Origin: Deltaproteobacteria bacterium
GTDB taxonomy: Bacteria; Myxococcota; Myxococcia; Myxococcales; 40CM-4-68-19
Reading direction: 5' to 3'
Assembly (NCBI GenBank): GCA_005879505.1
Contig: VBKQ01000010.1
Coordinates: 1-12,678 of the forward strand
Length of the DNA: 12,678 bases
The notes under the pieces were generated by a model, which worked only from the letters and a program-made list of their open reading frames with translations, was not told the DNA's origin and made no database searches. Positions 6,811 to 12,678 of this stretch are shown here, piece by piece. Both the position numbers and the translations under genes were made by a program. How positions within the stretch are numbered: position 1 is the first letter of the stretch; each line of letters begins with the position of its first letter.

Positions 6811-9161
6811 GCCACCCGCACCCACTTGCGGCGACCCCAGGACGCCGCGGCCAGCGCCGCGCCGGCGGCGAGCGCGATCGCGGCGCCGGGCAAGAGGCCC
6901 GCGGGTACGAACCGCAGCTCCACCTTCACTTCCGAGGGCGGCAAGACAACGCCGAGCGCCGCGAGATCCACCTCGGCCACCTGGGCGCGTCGGCCGTCGA
7001 TCGTCGCGCGCCACCCGGGATCGAAGTGCTCCCCGATCACCAGCATCCCCGGACCGCGCGCATGGACCGTCATCCGGTCCGGCGCGATCCGTTCCCACCC
7101 GGCCGGCGCTGCCGTTCCCTCCACCACCTCTGGAAGGCCATCGCCGCGGATCACGGCTTCTCGCCTCACGTCGAATCCTGGCGCGGCGACGTGTGCAAGG
7201 CCCTCCGCGATGCTGCCGACGCGCGTGGCGCGTGCGACGACGAATGACCGCGGGTACAGCGCGTACTCGCCGACCCAATACCCGAATCCGATCATGTGAA
7301 AGTTGCGCTCGCGCGCAGTGCGGACGCTGAATGCTCCGGGCATGTCGATCACGAAACGAACGCCGAAGAGATTGAAGTACGTGGGCGGGTTGGCGATGAT
7401 TCCCCGCGCGTATCCCGGATCGCTGGCGGTGAAGTATGGGGCCATGCCCTCGATACGCGCGACGGAGTTGAATTGCGGGAGCAGCGCCTGCGACGTGCTC
7501 GCGGCGACGGAGGCGCGCGCCGACAATCCGGAGAGGCTCAGGGGGTCCTTGTTGTTGACGAAGATCCGCCAGCGGTCCTGGCTCGGACCGGCCCGGGCCT
7601 GCAGCCGCTCGGCCAGGTCGAATGGTCCCCGCACCACGGCGAGGGGAGCGCTGTAAAGTAGACCGCCGCAGGAAGCAAAAACCGAAGCGGCGCAACATGC
7701 CGCCGCCAGCGGGGTAGCCGGCTGCTGCCGCGACCAGCGCCAGAGCGCGAGCAGCGCGAGCACCAGGGCCAGCCCGGCGCAGTCGAAGAGGCCCGCGCGC
7801 GCTTCCCGCCAGAAGGCAGTCGCGAACGCGAGGCCGTGCGTCTTCCCATGCGCCGCCGCCAAGGTCTGCGCGAGCTCCGGCGCGCTCCGGCCGATCCAGA
7901 GCGCTGCCGCCGCTGCTCCGACGCCGACCAGCAGCGCCCCTGCCGAGAGCCGCAGCGCTGCGCGGCGGGTGCCGCCCAGCGCCAGGTCGGCACCGAGCGC
8001 GGCGGCGAGGGCGAAGAGCAGCGAGGCCGGCGCGATCAGCTTCTCGGCGAACCGGAAGATGCTAGCGAGCGGGACGAGCGCGAAGAGGATCCGATCGATG
8101 CCGAGGGCGGACCCGGTCGATGCGAGCGCAAGCAATACCGCGCCCGAGAAGAGAAGAGCGCCCTTTCGCCGCGCGAACGCGCCGGCAGCGGCGAGCAGGA
8201 GTGCGGGCGCGCCGAGCACGATCGAGTCGGCGAAGGCGGCATCGCCCTGCGTGAAGTACTCGGTGTACGGCGAGGCGGTGGAAAGCTGCGCCCCGGACGC
8301 CTCCGGAGCGTCGTCGAACGCGCGCGGGACGAGGAGGCCCGCCAGGCGCAGCGGGTGATTCGCGAATACGGCACGTTCCTTCTCGGTGATCGGATCCCCG
8401 CGGCTGCTGCGCCGCAGCTCCACGATGGCCGGAAACACGGCCGGCGCGGAGAACGCCAGCGCGAGGGCTCCGCAGCTCGCGACCAGCGCGAGGTTGCGGG
8501 CGGCGCGACGCGGATCCGGGTACGCGAGCCCGAGGGCCCAGGCGCCGGAGAGCAGGCCGGCGATGAGCATCGCCTGCGGCTCTCCCGCGTACGCGATCAA
8601 CGCCAGGGCCACCCCCGCCCAGGCGATTCGCTTGAGGGAAGGCGCTTCCACCATCCCGACCACCGCGTCGGCGGCGATGGGCACGCTGCCCGCACCGATG
8701 GAATAGGGCAGATTCGAGCCGGTCACGCTGACGACGTATCCGCAGCCTGCGTACGCCGTCGCGGCCGCGAGCGACGCCCAGGGGCTCGAGCCGAGCCGGC
8801 GCGCAAGCCGGTAGGTGCCGATCGCCGCGAGCAGCGGCCCCAGCATGTGGTTGAGCTTGAAGGCGAGCTCGAAGGGGAAGACGAGGTACAGCAGCGTCGC
8901 AGGATGAAGCAGCGCCGGCGTGACCTGGCCGAGCAGCGACACGCCGCATTCGGTCCACGGGTCCCAGAACGGCAGGCGGCCCGCCCGCAGTTGCTCGGCG
9001 ATGAAGAGCTTGACCGGGTAATAGAGCCGTCCGGTATCGCGGTAGTAGAGCTGCACACGCGGGTCCAGCGTTGGCGCGAAGAAGATCGCCAGCAGCGCGA
9101 GGCCGAGGAGGGCAGGCGCAAGGCGCAGGAGTCGGTCGCGCGTGATCACGATCGCGGCCAC
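6807..9161 (-). CDS. YfhO-family polytopic membrane protein (possible GT-C-type glycosyltransferase)
   Basis: A 784-residue membrane protein with roughly a dozen hydrophobic segments in the first 510 residues and a soluble, probably extracytoplasmic C-terminal domain (about 515-755) before a last membrane segment (756-773). The N-terminal loop (residues 39-70: YYRDTGRLYYPV, GRLPFWDPWTECG) and the C-terminal LVIGEHFDPGWRATIDGRRA with following VELRFVP fit the YfhO family, which shares the GT-C fold; Bacillus YfhO acts in lipoteichoic acid glycosylation. Acceptor and donor here are unknown; pilin, polysaccharide or lipid are all possible. GTG at 9161 is the start used, with GGAGG 12 nt upstream; GTG at 9149 (a GGTGG 8 nt upstream) is an equal alternative. 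The frame stays open to 10937 but that part is antisense to pilH and pilD and is not coding. I know of no such gene between pilA and pilH in M. xanthus. Confidence 0.82.
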   Translation of the reverse strand: MAAIVITRDRLLRLAPALLGLALLAIFFAPTLDPRVQLYYRDTGRLYYPVKLFIAEQLRAGRLPFWDPWTECGVSLLGQVTPALLHPATLLYLVFPFELAFKLNHMLGPLLAAIGTYRLARRLGSSPWASLAAATAYAGCGYVVSVTGSNLPYSIGAGSVPIAADAVVGMVEAPSLKRIAWAGVALALIAYAGEPQAMLIAGLLSGAWALGLAYPDPRRAARNLALVASCGALALAFSAPAVFPAIVELRRSSRGDPITEKERAVFANHPLRLAGLLVPRAFDDAPEASGAQLSTASPYTEYFTQGDAAFADSIVLGAPALLLAAAGAFARRKGALLFSGAVLLALASTGSALGIDRILFALVPLASIFRFAEKLIAPASLLFALAAALGADLALGGTRRAALRLSAGALLVGVGAAAAALWIGRSAPELAQTLAAAHGKTHGLAFATAFWREARAGLFDCAGLALVLALLALWRWSRQQPATPLAAACCAASVFASCGGLLYSAPLAVVRGPFDLAERLQARAGPSQDRWRIFVNNKDPLSLSGLSARASVAASTSQALLPQFNSVARIEGMAPYFTASDPGYARGIIANPPTYFNLFGVRFVIDMPGAFSVRTARERNFHMIGFGYWVGEYALYPRSFVVARATRVGSIAEGLAHVAAPGFDVRREAVIRGDGLPEVVEGTAAPAGWERIAPDRMTVHARGPGMLVIGEHFDPGWRATIDGRRAQVAEVDLAALGVVLPPSEVKVELRFVPAGLLPGAAIALAAGAALAAASWGRRKWVRVA

Positions 9162-9227
9162 CTTACCGGCAGTCCTCCATTCGCGCGAGAAGTTGCCGGC
9201 GCTGGCCAGGGCAGCTAGAGGAGCGGG

Positions 9228-10166
9228 ATGCAGGCGCAGGTCCGCGCGGAGGCTCTGAGCAAGACCTATCGGGTCGGCTTCTTTGCCCGCCGGGTGCGTG
9301 CGGTGGAGGATCTGTCGTTCGAAGTGCGCGCGGGCGAGATCTTCGGCCTTCTCGGGCCGAACGGCGCGGGCAAGACCACCGCGTTGAAGATGCTGCTCGG
9401 ATTCGTGAAGCCGACATCGGGCCACGCCTTCATCGCAGGCCAGCGCGTGGGAACCGTCGCCTCCCGGCGGCAGCTCGGGTACCTGCCGGAAAACCCCGCG
9501 CTCTACGAGTTCTTGCGCGGAGACGAGTATCTGGTGTTCGCCGGCCGCCTCTGTGGACTGTCGCGCGCGGATGCCCGCAAGCGGACGGCGGAGATGCTCG
9601 AACGCGTCGGTCTGGCGGGCCGCGCGGATCGGCCCATCCGGAAATTCTCCAAGGGCATGGTGCAGCGGCTGGCTCTCGCGCAGGCGCTGGTCGGCGACCC
9701 GCGGATCGCGATCCTGGACGAGCCGATGAGCGGCCTCGACCCCATCGGGCGCAAGGACGTGCGCGATCTGATCCTCCAGCTCCGGGACGAGGGCCGCACC
9801 GTCCTCTTTTCCACGCACATCCTCTCCGACGTCGAGGCGATCTGCGACCGCGTCGGCATCCTGGTGGAGGGAAGGCTGACGGACTGCGGCGCGCTCGCGG
9901 ATCTGGTGGCGCCGGGAGCGCGCGCGGTGGAGCTCGTGGTGGAGAACGTCCCGCCCGATCTGGTGGCGCGCCTGCAGCAGGACGGCACGCGCGTGCTGCA
10001 GCGCGACCGCGCGACCGTGCTCACCTTCCGCGACGAGGGCCAAGCGCGCGCCGCGCTGTCCGCCGCGGTGTCTTCTGGCGCGACGATCGTGTCGCTGACT
10101 CCGCATCGGCGGTCGCTGGAGGAGTTGTTCATCTCCCGCGCCCGCGGCAAGGCGGCGACGTCGTAG
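9228..10166 (+). CDS. pilH: ABC transporter ATP-binding protein, PilH-like
   Basis: Cytoplasmic ATPase of 312 residues, presumed partner of the PilI-like permease at 4299-5066. Visible motifs: Walker A GPNGAGKTT (43-51), the Q-loop region LGYLPENPALY with Glu in place of Gln (common in ABC-2 ATPases of the YLPE type), signature FSKGMVQRL (140-148), Walker B IAILDEP with Asp164/Glu165, D-loop SGLDP, and H-loop His197 in FSTHILSD. A C-terminal extension (about 220-312) after the core is typical of ATPases paired with ABC-2 permeases. ATG at 9228 is preceded by GAGGAG (9218-9223), 4 nt away. It starts a plus-strand block with pilD (21 bp downstream) and the kinase, and diverges from the YfhO-like gene across 66 bp. 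In M. xanthus pilH sits beside pilG and pilI; here it does not. The symbol rests on context, since the ATPase itself is generic. Confidence 0.82.
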   Translation: MQAQVRAEALSKTYRVGFFARRVRAVEDLSFEVRAGEIFGLLGPNGAGKTTALKMLLGFVKPTSGHAFIAGQRVGTVASRRQLGYLPENPALYEFLRGDEYLVFAGRLCGLSRADARKRTAEMLERVGLAGRADRPIRKFSKGMVQRLALAQALVGDPRIAILDEPMSGLDPIGRKDVRDLILQLRDEGRTVLFSTHILSDVEAICDRVGILVEGRLTDCGALADLVAPGARAVELVVENVPPDLVARLQQDGTRVLQRDRATVLTFRDEGQARAALSAAVSSGATIVSLTPHRRSLEELFISRARGKAATS

Positions 10167-10187
10167 TGTCCGGAACGGGGCGCTGAA

Positions 10188-11045
10188 ATGCAGGATCTCG
10201 CTCGCGGCATGCCGGTGTTCGTCACCATCTGGGTCTTCGCCACCGGGGCCGTGGTGGGCAGCTTCCTCAACGTGGTGATCGCGCGCGTTCCCAAGCGGCA
10301 GAGCATCGTCTCGCCGGGGAGCCGCTGTCCCCGCTGCGGCAACCCGATCGCCTGGTACGACAACATTCCGCTCCTTTCCTGGATCCTGCTTCGCGCCCGC
10401 TGCCGCAGTTGCGGCCTGCCCATCAGCGCGCGCTATCCGCTGGTGGAGCTGCTGGCGGGGATCCTGGCCGTGGCGGTGCTGCGGCATACCGGGCCGAACT
10501 GGGCGGCCCTCGGATACTTCGTCTTCGTCGCGGCGCTGCTCGCGCTGTCCTACATCGATCTGGACAGCTGGCTCCTGCCGCACCAGATCACCTGGCCGCT
10601 TCTCGCTGCCGGCCTGCTCTCGCCGATCTGGAACCGGCGGCTCGCTTGGGCGGATGCAGCCATCGGGGCCGCCGCGGGGTTCGCGGGATTTGCCGCCATC
10701 GCCCTTCTCGGTGAAAGGCTCCTCAAGCGCGAGACGATGGGCTGGGGCGACGTCTGGCTCCTCACCGCGATCGGGGCGTGGCTCGGCTGGCCGGCGCTGC
10801 TGCCGGTGGTGCTCTTGTCCGCGGTGCAGGGGGCGGCGGTGGGAACCATCCTCATCGCCACCCGCCGCGATCCCGATCCGTCCCCGGCCGAGGCGGCCGC
10901 ACCCTCCAGCGACGACGACTGGGTTCCGCCCAGGCACGCGGTTCCCTACGGGCCCTTCCTGGCGCTCGGCGCCCTCGAGTACCTGTTCTTCGGCGATCGC
11001 CTCGTGTCCGCCTGGAACTCCGTGCTGCTGCGCCTGTTTTCGTGA
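10188..11045 (+). CDS. pilD: Prepilin peptidase / N-methyltransferase PilD
   Basis: Inner-membrane aspartyl protease that removes the prepilin leader and methylates the new N-terminus. In its 285 residues are the N-terminal motif GSFLNVVIARVP (24-35), the zinc-type cysteine pairs CPRC (47, 50) and CRSC (72, 75) that mark the bifunctional form, the ISARYPLVELL motif, and about seven further membrane segments. The two catalytic aspartates are in YIDLDSWLLP (Asp124, with Asp126 nearby) and MGWGDVWLL (Asp188). Two positions differ from common family sequences: His follows LP where LPD is usual, and Trp replaces the Lys usual in GDVKLL. A short charged insert (about 226-250, Pro/Asp/Ala-rich) precedes the conserved VPYGPFLALGA. 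ATG at 10188 is used; ATG at 10209 is a weaker alternative. The stop overlaps the kinase start as GTGA. Its substrate is presumably the PilA of this window. Confidence 0.94.
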   Translation: MQDLARGMPVFVTIWVFATGAVVGSFLNVVIARVPKRQSIVSPGSRCPRCGNPIAWYDNIPLLSWILLRARCRSCGLPISARYPLVELLAGILAVAVLRHTGPNWAALGYFVFVAALLALSYIDLDSWLLPHQITWPLLAAGLLSPIWNRRLAWADAAIGAAAGFAGFAAIALLGERLLKRETMGWGDVWLLTAIGAWLGWPALLPVVLLSAVQGAAVGTILIATRRDPDPSPAEAAAPSSDDDWVPPRHAVPYGPFLALGALEYLFFGDRLVSAWNSVLLRLFS

Positions 11046-12361
11046 CCGGCGAACGCGCCAGCCTGCGGTTGCGGCTCTTTGCCATCGCGCTCGCCGCGGC
11101 GCTGGTGCCGATGGCGCCGCTCTCGATCGTGCTGCTGCTCCAGGTGCGCGACGGGATCTATGGCCGCGCGATCGCGGATGCGCGCGCGCGTCTCACCGAC
11201 GTTCTGCAGCGATGCTCCGGCGGAAACTGCCCCGACGCTCCCGGAGTGAGGAAGTTCGATCGCCCTTGCACGGCCCGCAGCGAGCGGGTTGGCGAGCTGC
11301 TGGTGCTCTGCGAAGACGTTCCCGGAGGGGCGATCCAGCTCGGGCAGGATCTGCGGCCTGTGCGCGAGCAGCTCGGGACGCTCTCCCGCCGCCTGCTCGC
11401 GACGCTGGGGCTGTTCGTCGCGCTCCTCGTCCTCATCGCGGTCTGGCTGCTCGAACGCGGCATCGGCCGCAGGCTGGAGCGGATCGACGGCGCGCTGGAA
11501 GCCGTCGGGGCGGAGCAGCAGGGACCGGGTCTGCTGCCCGAGGGCGGCGACGCGGTGGGCCGGGTAGGAGCCGCGGTGAACCGGCTCGCCCAACGTCTGC
11601 GGGAAGAGCGCGGCCGCACGCGCTCCCAGATCGAGGCGCTCGAGGCCGCCAACCAGAAGCTGCGCGAAGCCCGCGAGGACCTGGCACGCAGTGAGCAGCT
11701 GGCCGGCATCGGACGGCTCGCCGCCGGCGTCGCGCACGAAGTGGGGAATCCGGTCTCGGCGCTGATCGGATATGCGGCGCTGATGCGCGAACGGATCGCC
11801 CAAGGCAAGGACGTCGACGGGTACGCGGAGCGCATCGAGCGGGAGGCGTCGCGCATCGACCGCATCCTCCGCGACCTGCTCGATCTCGCGCGTCCGCCGA
11901 CGCCGCTGCAGTCCCTCGACCTGCGGCGGGCGGTGGACTTCGCCCGGACCTCGGTCGCGCCGCAGCACGCCCAGGTAGCGTTCGAGAACGCCGTGCCGCA
12001 AGGCCTGCCCGCGGTGCAGGCCGAGGAGCATTATCTCGCTCAGGTTTTCGTCAATCTGCTGGCCAACGCTGCCCGCGCCGGCGCATCCCGGGTGCGTATC
12101 TCCGCCTGCGCGGCAGGAGCCGGCGTGGTGGTCGAGGTGGAGGATGATGGCGGCGGCATCCCCTCCACCGTCCTGCCCAGGCTGTTCGAGCCCTTCTTCA
12201 GCACCGCGGCACCCGGGAAGGGCAGCGGGCTCGGCCTCGCGCTCTGTCACGCGACCATGCTGCGGTTCGGCGGGAGCATCTCCGCGCGGAACCGCGCCGA
12301 TGCCCGGGGAGCGGTGTTCCAACTGCGCTTCGTCAGCGAATCTGCTCCGCGCGCAGCGTGA
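11042..12361 (+). CDS. HAMP-type sensor histidine kinase, PilS2-like by position
   Basis: A 439-residue kinase with membrane segments at about 11-34 and 117-137 enclosing a small periplasmic domain of about 80 residues that holds four cysteines (58, 63, 76, 90). A HAMP-like linker (138-190) and coiled coil (EALEAANQKLREAREDLARS) lead to HisKA with VAHEVGNPVSA (His232) and HATPase_c with N box NLLANAARAG (Asn342), G1 box EDDGGGI (Asp368/369), FEPFFST and G2 box GKGSGLGLAL (about 397 on). All catalytic boxes look intact. The start is GTG at 11042, overlapping the pilD stop by 4 nt (GTGA); the open frame further left is antisense-free but lies within pilD in another frame and is not coding. In M. 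xanthus pilD is followed by pilS2 and pilR2; here no response regulator follows, because a convergent gene begins at once. Partner and signal are unknown. Confidence 0.88.
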   Translation: MTGERASLRLRLFAIALAAALVPMAPLSIVLLLQVRDGIYGRAIADARARLTDVLQRCSGGNCPDAPGVRKFDRPCTARSERVGELLVLCEDVPGGAIQLGQDLRPVREQLGTLSRRLLATLGLFVALLVLIAVWLLERGIGRRLERIDGALEAVGAEQQGPGLLPEGGDAVGRVGAAVNRLAQRLREERGRTRSQIEALEAANQKLREAREDLARSEQLAGIGRLAAGVAHEVGNPVSALIGYAALMRERIAQGKDVDGYAERIEREASRIDRILRDLLDLARPPTPLQSLDLRRAVDFARTSVAPQHAQVAFENAVPQGLPAVQAEEHYLAQVFVNLLANAARAGASRVRISACAAGAGVVVEVEDDGGGIPSTVLPRLFEPFFSTAAPGKGSGLGLALCHATMLRFGGSISARNRADARGAVFQLRFVSESAPRAA

Positions 12362-12678
12362 GCGGGTCGAGCACGAACGCGGGCCGGTCGGAGAAGTAGG
12401 GCAGGAGCTCGGCGTTGCGCTCGCCCTTGTCGATGGCGCGCACCAGATCGGCGTGCGCGAGGTCGGGCTCGTTGTAGGTCAGGTCGACGTTGCCGTCCCA
12501 AGCTCTGGGGTAGCGGATGAACACGAGCGCGTGCTGTTGCCGCAGCCATTCGAAGGCGGGCTCCCAGCGCGCGTATGCCCAGGGACGCCGGTGCGCGTTC
12601 GTGAGGACCGCCTTCAGCTCGCTCACCGCGCGCATCGCGGTCCAGCCGGCCGGGAGGGCGAGGATCGCGCAGGCCGCG
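12333..12678 (-). CDS. C-terminal part of a membrane protein, possibly a GT39-like glycosyltransferase (5' end outside window)
   Basis: The last 115 residues of a minus-strand gene whose start is right of the window. The frame is open to the edge (AACAILALPAGWTAMRAVSELK...). The ATG at 12635 is internal to this open frame, and the residues before it are hydrophobic, as at the end of a membrane segment. The soluble tail (HALVFIRYPRAWDGNVDLTYN, ADLVRAIDKGERNAELLPYF, DRPAFVLDPLTLR) resembles the C-terminal tails of some dolichyl-phosphate-mannose/ArnT-type (GT39-like) membrane glycosyltransferases, in which a modest domain reports residues such as YNEAD, ARD and NRELL in this order. This is a recollection of a pattern, not a search result. 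Its stop lies 29 bp inside the 3' end of the convergent kinase. Product assignment is tentative; that it is a real coding sequence is likely from its composition and frame. Confidence 0.55.
   Translation of the reverse strand, partial: AACAILALPAGWTAMRAVSELKAVLTNAHRRPWAYARWEPAFEWLRQQHALVFIRYPRAWDGNVDLTYNEPDLAHADLVRAIDKGERNAELLPYFSDRPAFVLDPLTLRAEQIR

Noticed and set aside
9193..9208. Sigma-54-like sequence on the minus strand in the yfhO-like/pilH gap (TGGCCAGCGCCGGCAA)
   Set aside because: The GG and GC are one base too close and the -12 box is not TTGC, so it does not meet the strict sigma-54 spacing.
9162..10937. Open extension of the YfhO-like reading frame for a further 1.77 kb, which would give a protein of about 1376 residues
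   Set aside because: It is antisense to pilH and pilD, both of which have complete motif sets. The extension is Arg/Gln/His-rich with no recognisable domain, the usual product of an antisense frame in very GC-rich DNA.
10778..11041. Upstream extension of the kinase frame inside pilD
   Set aside because: This stretch is coding for PilD in another frame and encodes no recognisable domain; GTG at 11042 with a GTGA overlap gives a normal sensor kinase N-terminus with a membrane segment.

Overview
The window is a type IVa pilus (T4aP) gene cluster of the Myxococcota type. The DNA is very GC-rich with strong G/C third-position bias. The gene set (pilC, pilS, pilR, pilA, pilG/H/I-like ABC genes, pilD and a second sensor kinase) is the one described for Myxococcus xanthus, and the pilin N-terminus is a classic T4a prepilin. 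An Anaeromyxobacter-like or other myxobacterial host is likely; species cannot be assigned from this window.

Layout. Left block, plus strand (1-4296): the 3' most of pilC (inner-membrane platform), then pilS (membrane PAS histidine kinase) and pilR (NtrC-type sigma-54 activator), packed 3-4 bp apart. Middle block, minus strand (4299-9161), read right to left: a YfhO-family polytopic membrane protein, then pilA with a well-resolved sigma-54 promoter and paired upstream dyads, a strong intrinsic terminator, a pilG-like membrane-anchored helical-repeat protein, and pilI (ABC-2 permease), with pilG and pilI overlapping at TGATG. Right block, plus strand (9228-12361): pilH (ABC ATPase), pilD (prepilin peptidase) and a HAMP-type sensor kinase overlapping pilD at GTGA (pilS2-like by position). 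At the right edge a minus-strand gene, possibly a membrane glycosyltransferase, runs out of the window and overlaps the kinase tail-to-tail by 29 bp.

How it works together. PilS senses in the membrane and phosphorylates PilR. PilR, whose GAFTGA loop is intact, would act through sigma-54 at the pilA promoter, where a -24/-12 match and two TGTC-type dyads are visible. PilD cleaves the 8-residue leader of PilA and the pilin is assembled on the PilC platform. PilG/H/I would form the accessory ABC complex needed for pili in M. xanthus; here its ATPase gene lies on the opposite strand from its permease and PilG genes. The YfhO-like protein is the least expected member and may point to envelope or pilin glycosylation.

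The region is densely coding. The only non-coding stretches over about 60 bp are the pilA upstream region (6665-6806), the pilA-pilG gap with its terminator (6005-6076) and the divergent yfhO-like/pilH gap (9162-9227), in which I see no convincing promoter. No gene-free stretch exceeds 300 bp. I see no RNA genes, insertion sequences, CRISPR arrays or attachment sites. Most of the window is an ordinary pilus locus; the points of interest are its regulation, its rearranged order and a few atypical proteins.
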